A stretch of DNA of 64,000 nt from Paraplanobispora takensis (GCF_016863195.1 NZ_BOOK01000008.1:62001-126000), one strand, 5' to 3'; shown: positions 1 through 9,143, numbered from the stretch's first letter. Numbers and translations: made by a program. The notes: a model not told the origin generated them from the sequence alone.

Positions 1-728
1 CCATCGACGACCACGTCGCCACCTTGCGGATCGACCGCCAGGAAAAGCGCAACGCGATGAGCGCGGGCATGTGGCGGGCACTGCCGGGCATCCTGGCGCC
101 GCTGGCGCAGGACCCGGCCGTGCGGGTGCTCGTGCTCGCCGGGGCGGGCGGCACCTTCTGCGCCGGGGCCGACATCTCGGAGATCGCCGGCCTCGCCGAG
201 AACGGCGACGGCACCGGGGCCACGGTCACCGCAGAACGGGCGCTGACCGAGTTCCCCAAGCCGGTGATCGCGATGATCGAGGGCTTCTGCGTGGGCGGCG
301 GCTGCCAGCTCGCCCTGGCCTGCGACCTGCGCATCGCCGCGCAGGACGCCCGGTTCGCCATCACCCCGGCCAAGCTCGGCATCGTCTACCCGCTGTCGTC
401 CACCCGCCGCCTGGTCGAACACGTCGGCCCGTCGGCCGCCAAGCTCCTGCTCTACTCCGCCGACCAGATCGACGCCGGTCACGCCCTGCGCATCGGCCTG
501 GTGGACGAGGTCCTGCCGCCCGAGGCCCTGGCGGAGCGGGTGTACGGCCTGGCCCGCACCATGGCCTCGCGATCCCAGCTCACCCTGGCCGCCAGCAAGG
601 AGGTCGTGGACGGCCGGGCCGATGAGGCCCGCTTCCGGGAGTGGCAGAAGGAGTCGGCCACCGAACTGGCCGAGGGCGTCGCCGCCTTCCTCGAACGCCG
701 CCCCCCGCATTTCCGATGGACCCGATAA
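1..728 (+). CDS. Crotonase-superfamily (enoyl-CoA hydratase/isomerase-like) protein, 5' truncated
   Basis: The gene runs in from before the window: the frame is open to base 3, ahead of the first possible internal start (TTG at 24). The two crotonase oxyanion-hole regions are visible, GTFCAGADI and GGGCQLALACDLRIA, followed by the usual helical C-terminal trimerisation part. Proteins of this fold act on acyl-CoA thioesters in the cytoplasm. The two glutamates that catalyse hydration in classical enoyl-CoA hydratases (GGGCELA and the later PE) are replaced here by Gln (GGGCQLA) and by Ala-Lys (TPAKLG). An isomerase, hydrolase or other crotonase reaction is therefore more likely than plain hydration. 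The substrate cannot be told from this fragment. Confidence 0.9.
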   Translation, partial: IDDHVATLRIDRQEKRNAMSAGMWRALPGILAPLAQDPAVRVLVLAGAGGTFCAGADISEIAGLAENGDGTGATVTAERALTEFPKPVIAMIEGFCVGGGCQLALACDLRIAAQDARFAITPAKLGIVYPLSSTRRLVEHVGPSAAKLLLYSADQIDAGHALRIGLVDEVLPPEALAERVYGLARTMASRSQLTLAASKEVVDGRADEARFREWQKESATELAEGVAAFLERRPPHFRWTR

Positions 729-985
729 TTCATTCAAATTCGACCGGATCGGATATCCGGTATCAATATCGGGCGGTAGCTCTAAGATCTTTCCTCTTCG
801 CGGAAGAAACGCCATCCACGAGGAATGGAATCCTCGCCCGCTTTCCGCCCGGACGCATGTTCTGTTCAGTGTTTCCCCAGATGGTGGCCGGTCTTCCGCC
901 AAGATTCCCCGTGCGAGGATCAACCCCCTGCCCCTCCTCGCCGGCGGGCTTCGGCTACGCTGTCGACACGTTCGGAGGAAAGCCC

Positions 986-1480
986 ATGCTCACGCTCGAA
1001 GAGCGGGTAACGCACCTGGAAGAGGGATTCATGGAACTGAGCTCCCGATGCGCCCGGCGGGCAGCGGACCGCGCCGCCGAGGCGGTGGGTCCCGCCTACG
1101 AGAAGATCGGGGAGATCCACGACCGCCTCGTCCGCGTCGAGGAGACGGTCCTCGATATCAAGATCGATATCGGTGCGCTGAAGGCCCAGATGGCGGCCTT
1201 CGGAGGCCGGATGGACCAGATGGACACCCGGATGGATCAGATGGACACCCGGATGGACCAGATGAACACCCGGATGGATCAGATGGACACCCGGATGGAC
1301 CAGATGAACACCCGGATGGACCAGATGAACACCCGGATGGACCGGATGGACACCCGGATGGGCCGGATGGAGAGCCAGATCGACGGGCTGAGCGGCCGGG
1401 TGGACGCGCTGGCCAAGTCCAACGCGGCGATGTTCCAGGCGATCCTGGAGCGGCTGCCCGAGAAGACGCCGGCGCCGTAG
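986..1480 (+). CDS. Coiled-coil protein made of MDQMDTR heptad repeats
   Basis: This is a 164-residue protein. The start is ATG 986, preceded by GGAGGA at 973-978; the frame is open further upstream but without a convincing start. Residues 1-74 are charged and helical (LTLEERVTHLEEGF, IGEIHDRLVRVEETV). Residues 75-130 are eight consecutive heptads of RMDQMDT/RMDQMNT type, continuing into a final amphipathic segment with an LERL-like end. Met occupies the a and d positions, which predicts a long parallel coiled coil. There is no signal peptide or membrane segment, so it is probably a cytoplasmic oligomer. I do not recognise a named family. A terminator-like hairpin follows at 1555. Confidence 0.75.
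   Translation: MLTLEERVTHLEEGFMELSSRCARRAADRAAEAVGPAYEKIGEIHDRLVRVEETVLDIKIDIGALKAQMAAFGGRMDQMDTRMDQMDTRMDQMNTRMDQMDTRMDQMNTRMDQMNTRMDRMDTRMGRMESQIDGLSGRVDALAKSNAAMFQAILERLPEKTPAP
1208..1375 (+). repeat. In-frame 21-bp tandem repeat, eight copies
   Basis: Eight near-identical 21-bp units (consensus beginning cggatggaccagatg) encode the heptads of the coiled-coil gene. Copies differ by single substitutions such as gac/aac and gac/gat. The unit length is a multiple of three, so copy-number change would lengthen or shorten the coil without breaking the frame. Confidence 0.9.
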
Positions 1481-1554
1481 GACAACCCGCAGCGTGCGGA
1501 GACGCGCCTCCGAAGGGTGCGTGAGCCGTATCTTCCGACGGTCCTAACGCTGCC

Positions 1555-1597
1555 GAGGCCCGGCTCTTGGGAACATCAGGGACCGGGCCTCAGCCTT
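1555..1597 (+). terminator. Probable rho-independent terminator after the coiled-coil gene
   Basis: GAGGCCCGG at 1555-1563 pairs perfectly with CCGGGCCTC at 1583-1591 across a 19-base loop. A short T-rich stretch (cctttt) follows. It lies 75 bp after the stop codon at 1480. Confidence 0.55.
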
Positions 1598-2011
1598 TTC
1601 GCGGGCGAGTCGCTCTCGCCGGTTTTCCGGACCCCGACGCGGGCGGTGCGTGTGAGGTGGTCGGCCGGGTATCGCCTCCCCGCCGTTCTCCCCGTTCTCC
1701 CCGTTCTCCCCGTTCCCGCTGTACGGCGAGGCGCCGTACCTGCTCCATGTGGCCTACGCGGCCCCGCGCTTCCTCGCCCCCGCCCGGGGTGACTGACTCG
1801 GTCACCGGCGGTCGTCGCCGCACAACCGATGTCGGACTGCTGTGTGTCAGGCAGATCTTTACCTTCGCCCGGTAAAAACACCCCAAATCGGCATATATCT
1901 TCTCTTGGTCTGTTCTAGTCGGGAGCTCAGAGGCTCCTGCTCACCCTCACCGTATTCGCCCGTCCGGCGCCGCATCCGGTCCCGATGCTGACCGCTACGA
2001 GGAGTGTCACC
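1598..2011. other. Intergenic region, promoter side of the secreted protein gene
   Basis: I see no convincing gene here; short open frames on both strands lack family features. It contains a four-fold ccgttctcc-type repeat around 1680-1715. From about 1850 to 1920 it is clearly AT-richer than its surroundings (for example catatatcttctcttgg), which is where a promoter for the gene starting at 2012 would be expected. No specific promoter is assigned. Confidence 0.4.
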
Positions 2012-3913
2012 GTGCGCGCGCACCTGACCACCATCATGCTCGCCGTCGCCCTGGCGGCGGGCATGCTCATGACAGCGCCACCGGCGGTGGCGGCCACCGG
2101 CCCGGTCATCGAATCAGGGCCCGGCGTATCGACCGCGCCCGAGCCCGTACCCGGCCCCACCACCGAATCACCGGGCGTGAACGAGCCTTCCGCGGAAGCA
2201 CCGCCCGCGACCTCTCCGGCGGGCACACCGGCACCGGCCGATCCCGCGTCGACTCCGCCTGCTGCGGCGCCATCCGCGGAGCCGTCCACCACCGCACCGG
2301 CTTCGACGCCTGAGACGCCGGCCGTCGTCGAGCCGACCGCGGTGCCGTCGGCCTCGCCCACACCGCAGACGTTGTCCCTGGGTACTCCTTATGCCTCCCC
2401 CAAGCAGGTGGTCTCCGGACAGAAGATCCAGATCAACGCCCAGGTGACCACCAGCGACCTCGATCAGGTTCGCGGAGTGGACGTCACCTTCGACGGCGCC
2501 ACCACGGCGATGCAGGCGACGAGGATCTTCCGCGGGGATGGCCATCACAGCGCCCTGTACGTCGCGGAGGTGACGGCACCGCAGGTGCCCGCACCCGCAC
2601 GGCTGAAGGCCGTCGTCAGAGCGACTCCCTCGGTCGGAGCGGTGCACTCGAGCCTCACATGGCTGCAGGTGAACCCGGCCGATGAGGCCGCGGTCCCGGA
2701 GATCAAAGTGCTGTGGGTGGAAACCCGCATCGACGGCGGCCGTTCCACCCCCGTCGTCGTGCAGGCCCTCAGCCGCAGCCGGGCGGGCATCGACCGGGTC
2801 ACGTTCACCGCCGGAGACGACAGTGCCCCGGTGGTGCTGACCCGGACCGAAGGCGACGCCCACCTCGGCACCTACCGTGCCATGTCTCCGATCGCGGAGA
2901 CCTCCTCCACCACGACCATTCGGGGCGACGTCACAGTGCACGACACCAACGGTCACAGCACGACGGACAGCCGCTCGATCACGGTGCTGCCGCTCGTTGC
3001 TCCAACGATCACAGCGATTTCCCATCCGCCGGTCGTCGTGCCCGGGCAGACGGTCACGATGACCGTACGCGGCTTCAGCCGCAGCGCCTGGGGGTACGGA
3101 AATCTCACCGTCTCCTTCCCGGGCCTTCCCCCGGTGGTGTCCGGGACGGAAAAACTATCCGACAGTCCACTGGGGCGTCCCTTCGGCTCCACCGTCGAGG
3201 TGACGATTCCGCCGCAGACCGCCGTCGGCGGCAAGACGGTCACCTTCACCGTCACCGACTCCAACGGTTTGACCGCCACCGTCACGAGGCGGCTCACCGT
3301 CGCCCACGCCGAGGTGGTCGCCGTGAACAAGCCCGCTGCGGTGGTCGTCTCCACAGCAGCGGTGAAGGTTCCGCTGCAGTTGGTCGTGCGCGGCCAGGTG
3401 CGCCTCGTTCTCGTGCACTGCGCACGGTCCGGGTTCGGCGTTCTGTCCTCCCTTTTCGCCCAGTCGACCGAGCATGCCTGGAAAACCACCCTGGTCGTCC
3501 CCCGATCGGCTCCGGTCGGCGTGCTGCCGTGCACCCTGTATCTGGATGGAGACGACTGGACCCAGATCGCGGCCGTGGCGTTGACGGTGAAGCGGGCCAC
3601 CCGGATCACCGGCTTCAACGCCGGTCCCGAACCCGTCGGCAAGGGGCGAAGCCTCACCCTGCGGGGCGCCCTGCAAGAGCTCGCCACGGGGACGGGGCCG
3701 GCCGGGCATCGGGTGACGATCTCCTTCAGGAAGGCCGGCACCAAGGTCTATCTCCCCGTGGCTTCGGCGATCACCACGAGCAAGGGCGCCTTCGCCCGCA
3801 CCGTCACCGCCGCCGCCGCCGACGGCTACTGGCAGGTGCGTTACGCCGGGAGCGCCACTCACACTGCCAGCCCCGCGTACGCCGACTACGTTGACGTACA
3901 CCAGGGCCGCTGA
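2012..3913 (+). CDS. Secreted multidomain protein with Pro/Ser/Thr-rich stalk and Ig-like modules
   Basis: The start is GTG 2012, with AGGAG at 2000-2004; an upstream in-frame ATG at 1985 is less likely because it weakens the signal peptide. Residues 1 to about 28 form a Sec signal peptide ending AVAA. Residues of about 30-115 are a low-complexity Pro/Ala/Ser/Thr linker of the kind found in exported, often glycosylated actinobacterial proteins. The remainder is beta-rich, with repeated Thr/Val segments resembling bacterial Ig-like or cadherin-like modules. A single pair of cysteines (VHCARS and LPCTLY) may form a disulfide. There is no sortase motif, C-terminal membrane segment or enzymatic motif, so it is probably secreted or wall-associated. 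The function is unknown. Confidence 0.75.
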   Translation: MRAHLTTIMLAVALAAGMLMTAPPAVAATGPVIESGPGVSTAPEPVPGPTTESPGVNEPSAEAPPATSPAGTPAPADPASTPPAAAPSAEPSTTAPASTPETPAVVEPTAVPSASPTPQTLSLGTPYASPKQVVSGQKIQINAQVTTSDLDQVRGVDVTFDGATTAMQATRIFRGDGHHSALYVAEVTAPQVPAPARLKAVVRATPSVGAVHSSLTWLQVNPADEAAVPEIKVLWVETRIDGGRSTPVVVQALSRSRAGIDRVTFTAGDDSAPVVLTRTEGDAHLGTYRAMSPIAETSSTTTIRGDVTVHDTNGHSTTDSRSITVLPLVAPTITAISHPPVVVPGQTVTMTVRGFSRSAWGYGNLTVSFPGLPPVVSGTEKLSDSPLGRPFGSTVEVTIPPQTAVGGKTVTFTVTDSNGLTATVTRRLTVAHAEVVAVNKPAAVVVSTAAVKVPLQLVVRGQVRLVLVHCARSGFGVLSSLFAQSTEHAWKTTLVVPRSAPVGVLPCTLYLDGDDWTQIAAVALTVKRATRITGFNAGPEPVGKGRSLTLRGALQELATGTGPAGHRVTISFRKAGTKVYLPVASAITTSKGAFARTVTAAAADGYWQVRYAGSATHTASPAYADYVDVHQGR

Positions 3914-3925
3914 TCTGGAGCCGAG

Positions 3926-4265
3926 GACGTGTCCGTGACGGGCGACGATCAGCAGGCCAGGGCGCTGGATGATCAGGCCGGGGTCGTGGTCGAAGACGGC
4001 CATCAGCACGTGGCGCTCATCAAGTGTGGGCGTGGCCAGCGCCCAGGTGATGGACAGCCCGGCCGGGGTGCCCACCAGATGAAGGCGCAGCCCCCAAAAC
4101 CAGCGCGAATGCGAGCGGCAGTAGCCATAACCGGCCCAGCCGGGCGGGGCGGCCCGGGGCGCGCAGCCAGTCGTCGATCGTGACGTACAGTGCGATCGCA
4201 AAGGGTGTTGAGGTCAGTTGTACAAACCGATCCTCGAGACCCTTCGTCACGTGCGCCCTGACCAC
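3926..4265 (-). pseudogene. Decayed IS982-family transposase with internal deletion and frameshift
   Basis: Two minus-strand frames carry consecutive pieces of an IS982-type transposase. The N-terminal piece (from about 4221) reads FAIALYVTIDDWL, like the ALYV.IDDLL start of the family. The second piece, in another frame from about 4150 down to 3926, reads GWAGYGYCRSHSRWFWGLRLH and then LVGTPAGLSITWALA, with DER and a PGLLIVA segment, matching the central DDE-region block. About 100 residues that normally separate the two pieces are missing. The C-terminal third is also absent, and the remnant ends just after the stop of the secreted protein gene. It cannot encode an active transposase. I did not find terminal inverted repeats. 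Confidence 0.75.
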
Positions 4266-4388
4266 GCGGACAGGCTCACCTACCGTCAGGCGCAGCCCGG
4301 GTGGGCAACACCCGGCCCACCACGGACGCGCGCCACGGGTGGGCCTATCCGGCTGGTACGCATCGCCGTACCCGCTGTCTCAGGGCCT

Positions 4389-5615
4389 CTAGCGGTCGAT
4401 GACCTCGTTCTTGCCGATGACCACGATGCCGCCCTTGGTCACGGCGAAGCGGCTGCGGTCGTGTTCGAGGTCGAAGCCGATCCGGGCGCCGTCCGGGATG
4501 ACCACGTTCTTGTCGATGATGGCCTTGCGCACGATCGCGCCGCGGCCGACCTTCACCGAGTCCATCAGCACCGAGTCCTCGACCGTGGAGTGGGAGTGCA
4601 GCACCACGCCGGGGGAGAGGATGGACCGCTCGGCGAGGCCGCCGGAGACGATCACGCCGGGGGAGACCAGTGAGTCGATCGCGCGGCCGACCCGGTCGCC
4701 GGTGTTGTGCACGAACTTGGCCGGGGGGAGCGGGGGGTGGCCGGTGTAGATCGGCCAGCGGTCGTTGTAGAGGTTGAAGACCGGGTGCGCCGAGATGAGG
4801 TCCATGTGGGCCTCGTAGTAGGCGTCCAGGGTCCCCACGTCGCGCCAGTAGCCCCGGTCGCGCTCGGTGGAGCCGGGCACGACGTTGTCGGCGAAGTCGT
4901 AGACCTCCGCGCTGCCCGCCTTGACCATCATCGGGATGATGTTCCCGCCGAGGTCGTGCTTGCTGGTGGGGTCGAGCGCGTCCTCGCGGAGCGCGTCGAT
5001 CATCGCCTGGGTCTTGAAGACGTAGTTGCCCATCGAGGCGTAGACCTGGTCGGGCGCGTCCGGCAGGCCCACGGCGTCCTTGGGCTTCTCCCTGAAGGCC
5101 ACGATCCGCCGGCCGGCCGGGTCGGTCTCGATCACGCCGAACTGGTCGGCCAGCGACAGCGGCTGCCGGATGGCCGCCACCGTCACCTCCGCGCCGGAGT
5201 CGATGTGCTGCTCCACCATCTGCCGGGGGTCCATCCGGTAGATGTGGTCGGCGCCGAACACGATGACGTGCTCGGGCATCTCGTCGTAGACCAGGTTCAG
5301 GTTCTGGAAAAGCGCGTCGGCCGATCCGGAGAACCAGTGCGGCCCCAGCCGCTGCTGCGCGGGCACGGGCGTGACGTAGTTGCCCAGCATCGCCGACAGC
5401 CGCCAGGTGCTGGAGATGTGCCGGTCGAGGCTGTGGTTCTTGTACTGCGTCAGCACGACGATCTTCAGGTAGTGACCGTTGGCGAGATTCGACAGCACGA
5501 AGTCGATCAGCCGGTAGATCCCCCCGAACGGTACTGCGGGTTTGGCCCGGTCCGCCGTCAGCGGCATCAGCCGCTTACCTTCACCACCGGCGAGCACGAT
5601 CGCGAGGACTCTCAT
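4389..5615 (-). CDS. glgC: Glucose-1-phosphate adenylyltransferase (ADP-glucose pyrophosphorylase)
   Basis: This 408-residue cytoplasmic enzyme makes ADP-glucose from glucose-1-phosphate and ATP, the committed step to glycogen and other alpha-glucans. The N-terminus has the nucleotidyltransferase signature [13 protein letters not shown] followed by AKPAVPFGG. Further on are the substrate-region segment [17 protein letters not shown] and a C-terminal left-handed beta-helix with [10 protein letters not shown] and [10 protein letters not shown]. Length and order match the family. It is divergent from the glycogen synthase gene across 68 bp (5616-5683), so both may share a control region. Confidence 0.96.
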   Translation of the reverse strand: MRVLAIVLAGGEGKRLMPLTADRAKPAVPFGGIYRLIDFVLSNLANGHYLKIVVLTQYKNHSLDRHISSTWRLSAMLGNYVTPVPAQQRLGPHWFSGSADALFQNLNLVYDEMPEHVIVFGADHIYRMDPRQMVEQHIDSGAEVTVAAIRQPLSLADQFGVIETDPAGRRIVAFREKPKDAVGLPDAPDQVYASMGNYVFKTQAMIDALREDALDPTSKHDLGGNIIPMMVKAGSAEVYDFADNVVPGSTERDRGYWRDVGTLDAYYEAHMDLISAHPVFNLYNDRWPIYTGHPPLPPAKFVHNTGDRVGRAIDSLVSPGVIVSGGLAERSILSPGVVLHSHSTVEDSVLMDSVKVGRGAIVRKAIIDKNVVIPDGARIGFDLEHDRSRFAVTKGGIVVIGKNEVIDR

Positions 5616-5683
5616 GCCAGGACCTTAACCCGCCGGAGAGCCCTGAAACACGCCCGAGACCCCTTAAACACTAAGCTGCGCAC

Positions 5684-6865
5684 ATGCGCGTCGATCTGCT
5701 GAGCCGTGAATATCCGCCCGAGGTCTACGGTGGAGCGGGGGTGCATGTCGAATACCTCGCCGCGGAGCTGAGACGGCTGGCCGACGCCCGCGTCCGCTGC
5801 TTCGGGGCGCCGCGATCGGAGTCCGGAGTCGAGGCCTACCGGGTGCCGGGCGGGCTGGAGACGGCCAACGCCGCGCTCCAGGTGCTCGGCGTGGATCTGG
5901 AGATGGCCGCCGGGTGCGAGGGCGCCGACCTGGTGCACAGCCACACCTGGTACGCCAATTTCGCCGGGCACGTGGCCAAGATGCTGTACGGCACGCCGCA
6001 CGTGGTCACCACGCACAGCCTGGAACCGCTGCGGCCGTGGAAGGCCGAGCAGCTGGGCGGCGGATACACGCTCTCGTCGTGGGCCGAGCGGACCGCCCTG
6101 GCGAGCGCGGACGCGATCATCGCGGTGTCCGAGGGGATGCGGCGCGACGTGCTCGCCTGTTATCCGGAGATCCCCGCCGAGCGGGTCTCGGTGATCCACA
6201 ACGGCATCGACACGCAGGAGTACGCCCCCGACCGGGGCACCGACGTGCTGAAGAAGCACGGCATCGACGAGCGCAGGCCGTACGTCGTCTTCGTGGGCCG
6301 GATCACCCGCCAGAAGGGGTTGGTCCACCTCCTGCACGCCGCGCGGGACTTCCTGCCCGAGGCCCAGCTCGTGCTCTGCGCCGGCGCGCCCGACACGCCC
6401 GAGATCGCCGAGGAGGTGACCTCGCTGGTACGGGGCCTGGACCGGGACGGCGTCATCTGGATCTCGGAGATGCTCCCGCGCCCCGAGGTGATCCAGATCC
6501 TCACCCACGCCACCGTGTTCGTCTGCCCCTCGGTCTACGAGCCGATGGGCATCGTGAACCTGGAGGCCATGGCCTGCGAGACCGCCGTGGTGGCCACCGC
6601 CACCGGCGGCATCCCCGAGGTTGTGGCCGACGGCGAGACCGGCCTGCTGGTCCCCATCGCCCAGAGCGCCTCCGACGGCACCCCGGACGACCCGGACCGC
6701 TTCGCCGCCGACATCGCCGAGCGGGTCAACCGGCTGCTGGCCGACCCGGAGCTGGCCGCGGGGATGGGCAGGGCCGGTCGGGTCCGGGCCGTGGAGCACT
6801 TCTCCTGGGCGCGGATCGCCGAGCGCACGATGGAGCTCTACCGGACCGTCGGGGCGGCCCGGTAG
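5684..6865 (+). CDS. glgA: Actinobacterial GT4 glycogen synthase / maltose-1-phosphate synthase
   Basis: This 393-residue GT-B glycosyltransferase begins MRVDLLSREYPPEVYGGAG, with the glycine-rich acceptor loop of GT4 glycogen synthases. The C-terminal nucleotide-sugar half has FVGRITRQKG and the EPMGIVNLEAMACE signature. Homologues in mycobacteria are known to transfer glucose from ADP-glucose, and one (GlgM) makes maltose-1-phosphate for the GlgE pathway; sequence alone does not separate these activities. It is shorter than the enterobacterial GT5 GlgA, as expected for this lineage. The divergent glgC supplies ADP-glucose. Confidence 0.93.
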   Translation: MRVDLLSREYPPEVYGGAGVHVEYLAAELRRLADARVRCFGAPRSESGVEAYRVPGGLETANAALQVLGVDLEMAAGCEGADLVHSHTWYANFAGHVAKMLYGTPHVVTTHSLEPLRPWKAEQLGGGYTLSSWAERTALASADAIIAVSEGMRRDVLACYPEIPAERVSVIHNGIDTQEYAPDRGTDVLKKHGIDERRPYVVFVGRITRQKGLVHLLHAARDFLPEAQLVLCAGAPDTPEIAEEVTSLVRGLDRDGVIWISEMLPRPEVIQILTHATVFVCPSVYEPMGIVNLEAMACETAVVATATGGIPEVVADGETGLLVPIAQSASDGTPDDPDRFAADIAERVNRLLADPELAAGMGRAGRVRAVEHFSWARIAERTMELYRTVGAAR

Positions 6866-6881
6866 AGGGGCGGGGCCGCGC

Positions 6882-7580
6882 TCACTCCCCGGCTGCCCGC
6901 AGGAGGATCTGCGCCAGTTCGCGCGGCCGGGAGAACATCGGCCAGTGGCCGGTGTCCATCTCGGCCAGCCGCCAGTGCCCGCCGGTCAGCAGCTCGGCCA
7001 CGTCGTGGCCGAGCTCGTCTCCGGTGAGCAGGCATCGGACGTACGTCGCCGGGAGCTCGTCGAGCGGCCGTGCCAGCACGGCGGGCTCGGTCAGCGTGGC
7101 GCCGGGGTGCGGCGTCGAGCCGGCCAGGATCCGTGCGATCTGCTCGTCGGTGAGGCCGTGGCCGTCGTAGTGGGCCGCGGACGCGAGCGGCCAGAACCCT
7201 CCGTTCTCGGCGATCGACGCCTTCACCGCCGTCCCGCCGTCCGGCCAGGCGGCGACGAACGCCTCACCGTCGGCCGGAACGCTGGAATCGACGAAGACCA
7301 CGTGGGCCAGCCGGTCGCCGATCCGCTCCGCGGCCTGACCGACCGGGATGCCCGAGTAGCTGTGACCCACCAGGACGACGTCGCGCAGATCCCGCCCTTC
7401 GACCTCGTCGACGATGTCCCGGACGTGGGTCTGCTGCCCGGCCGGCACGCCCCGCTTGTCGGCGAGACCGGACAGCGTCAACGGGTGGGCGCCGTGGCCG
7501 GCCGCGCGTAGATCCGGCACCACCTCGTCCCACGCCCACGCCCCGAGCCGTGCGCCTGCGACCAGTACGAAATTCGCCAT
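6882..7580 (-). CDS. Alpha/beta-hydrolase fold esterase-like protein
   Basis: This 232-residue alpha/beta hydrolase resembles the small salicylate esterase / hydroxynitrile-lyase-like group. It begins FVLVAGARLGAWAWDEV, in which the oxyanion region is GARLGAW rather than the usual HG-x-x-x-W. The nucleophile elbow is VLVGHSYSG. A late Asp (near VRCLLTGDE) and His (MDTGHWPMF) complete a plausible triad. There is no signal peptide, so it is cytoplasmic. It converges with glgA across 16 bp and has no operon partner that indicates a substrate. Confidence 0.85.
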   Translation of the reverse strand: MANFVLVAGARLGAWAWDEVVPDLRAAGHGAHPLTLSGLADKRGVPAGQQTHVRDIVDEVEGRDLRDVVLVGHSYSGIPVGQAAERIGDRLAHVVFVDSSVPADGEAFVAAWPDGGTAVKASIAENGGFWPLASAAHYDGHGLTDEQIARILAGSTPHPGATLTEPAVLARPLDELPATYVRCLLTGDELGHDVAELLTGGHWRLAEMDTGHWPMFSRPRELAQILLRAAGE

Positions 7581-7654
7581 GGCCGCACCGTAACGGAGCA
7601 GCCCGACAACCGAAGAGCCGGGCAGGTGCCCGCCCGGCCGCGGGTAGGCGTCTT

Positions 7655-8566
7655 TCAGTCCTCGGCCAGCACGCTTCCGTAGGCGCGGGCCGCCAGGTCG
7701 GCGATGAGCCCGTGGGCGCCGAGCGGGTCGGCGAATTCGGCGCCGATCTCCGCGGCCACCGAGGCCGCCAGCGCCGGGTCGGCCTCGGGGCCGATCAGGC
7801 AGGGGGACAGGGCGATCCGCTGGGCGCCGATGCCGCGCAGCCGCTGGGCCGCGTCGGCGACGGTGGGCGTGCCGTCCAGGGAGGCGACCAGGACGGGCAG
7901 GGTCAGGCGCGAGGCCAGCAGCACGGCGGTCGGCTGGGCCTCGACCACGGCGTTCTCGCCGCCGGTCGTGGCCAGGATGACCGCGTCCACCGGGCTGGAG
8001 ATGTTGAGCAGCCGCATCCGGTCGGCCCGGGCCAGGCCCCTGTCCGCCAGCCGGATGTGCAGGGCCTCCGCCAGCAGCGGGTGCGGGCCGAGCGAGGCGG
8101 TGACCGTCACGTTCACCCCGCTCTCCGCGACCGCCTTGGCGATGAGCCGGTCGGCGACGGGATGCGGGCCGGTCAGCAGCGGTACCACGATGGCGGCCAC
8201 GCCGTCCGCCGGCCTGGTGCGGGCGGCGGCTTCCAGCGCGGAGGTCAGCTCCTTGGCGTCCTCACCGAGGCCGGCCAGGCAGACCTCGATCTGCGGGTTG
8301 TCCACGCGCACCATGGCGGCGAGCTCGGCGGCGACGCCCGCGGCGTCGCCGGGTACGGCCAGTACCAGGGCGGGCGCCTCGGGCGGGAGCTGGGAGGGCA
8401 CGGGCCTGCGGTGCCGGCCGGAGGGCCGGACGGCGCGCCCGCGCACGGGGAGGCTGGAACTCTCACTCACACGCGCGAACTCTAGGGCCATTTCGCCCGC
8501 TTCGTTGTCAGAAATGGCAGCAATTCCGTCACAACCCGCTGACACACCGACGAACACGGTCCTCAT
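7655..8566 (-). CDS. CbiX/sirohydrochlorin-chelatase-like protein, probably non-canonical
   Basis: This 303-residue protein keeps the two-domain CbiX/SirB layout, with VVPLLTG, a later LGPHPLLAEALHIRL block, and a second half starting VILATTGGENAV. Family members insert metal into sirohydrochlorin for siroheme or cobalamin synthesis. The usual metal-binding motif HGSRD near the start of the fold is replaced here by VPGDAA, so a key histidine is missing. The equivalent motif in the second half also lacks His. A His remains in TGPHPVADRL. The ATG at 8566 has GGAAG upstream; a later ATG at 8491 is an alternative. Chelatase activity is therefore doubtful. Confidence 0.75.
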   Translation of the reverse strand: MRTVFVGVSAGCDGIAAISDNEAGEMALEFARVSESSSLPVRGRAVRPSGRHRRPVPSQLPPEAPALVLAVPGDAAGVAAELAAMVRVDNPQIEVCLAGLGEDAKELTSALEAAARTRPADGVAAIVVPLLTGPHPVADRLIAKAVAESGVNVTVTASLGPHPLLAEALHIRLADRGLARADRMRLLNISSPVDAVILATTGGENAVVEAQPTAVLLASRLTLPVLVASLDGTPTVADAAQRLRGIGAQRIALSPCLIGPEADPALAASVAAEIGAEFADPLGAHGLIADLAARAYGSVLAED

Positions 8567-8585
8567 CGATCACTTCCGCGCGGGT

Positions 8586-9143
8586 TCAGACGTCCCGGTC
8601 GCCCTCCCACTCGTCCTCCAGGGCGGAGTGGACGACGGAGTCGCGCCAGGAGCCGCGGGCGCGCACGTGATGGCGGATCCTGCCCTCCTCGACCATGCCG
8701 GCGACGAGCATCGCCAGCTGGGCGGCGGTGTTGGCGGGGGAGCGGGCGCCCCAGATGCGGTGCAGGCGCAGGTGCTTGAAGCCGAACACCAGCAGCAGCC
8801 GGATCAGGTCGGTGCCGATGCCCCGCCCCCAGTGGTCGGGACGCAGCCCGAGGCCGATCTCCGCGCTGTGCGGGTGGTCGGCCTCGATGTGCAGCCGGGC
8901 GACGCCGATCACCTCGCCGCTCTCCCGGTCGGTCACCGCCAGGACGTAGAGCCGCCGGGGGTCCGCTCCGGCGGCCGCGATCGCCTCGGCGACGATGTCC
9001 ACGACCTCCTCGCGGGTGCGCGGGTCGAACGGCAGGTGCTCGGTGGCCGCCGGGTCTCCGTAGACGGCGTGCAACGCGTCGGCGTCGGCGATCGTCACTT
9101 CCCTCAGTCCGAGTCTCTTGCCGGAGAAAACAACATCGCGCAT
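8586..9143 (-). CDS. GNAT acetyltransferase, RimJ/RimL-like
   Basis: This 185-residue N-acetyltransferase starts LGLREVTIADADALHAVY, typical of RimJ/RimL-like proteins acting on protein N-termini or small amines. The acetyl-CoA-binding motif A appears as LRPDHWGRGIGTDLI, followed by FKHLRLHRIWGARSPAN. The C-terminus reads VHSALEDEW, as in the family. It is followed after 19 bp by the CbiX-like gene on the same strand. The substrate is unknown. Confidence 0.88.
   Translation of the reverse strand: MRDVVFSGKRLGLREVTIADADALHAVYGDPAATEHLPFDPRTREEVVDIVAEAIAAAGADPRRLYVLAVTDRESGEVIGVARLHIEADHPHSAEIGLGLRPDHWGRGIGTDLIRLLLVFGFKHLRLHRIWGARSPANTAAQLAMLVAGMVEEGRIRHHVRARGSWRDSVVHSALEDEWEGDRDV

Noticed and set aside
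4218-4673. Plus-strand open frames between the IS982 remnant and glgC
   Set aside because: They overlap the glgC coding region in antisense and show no family features.
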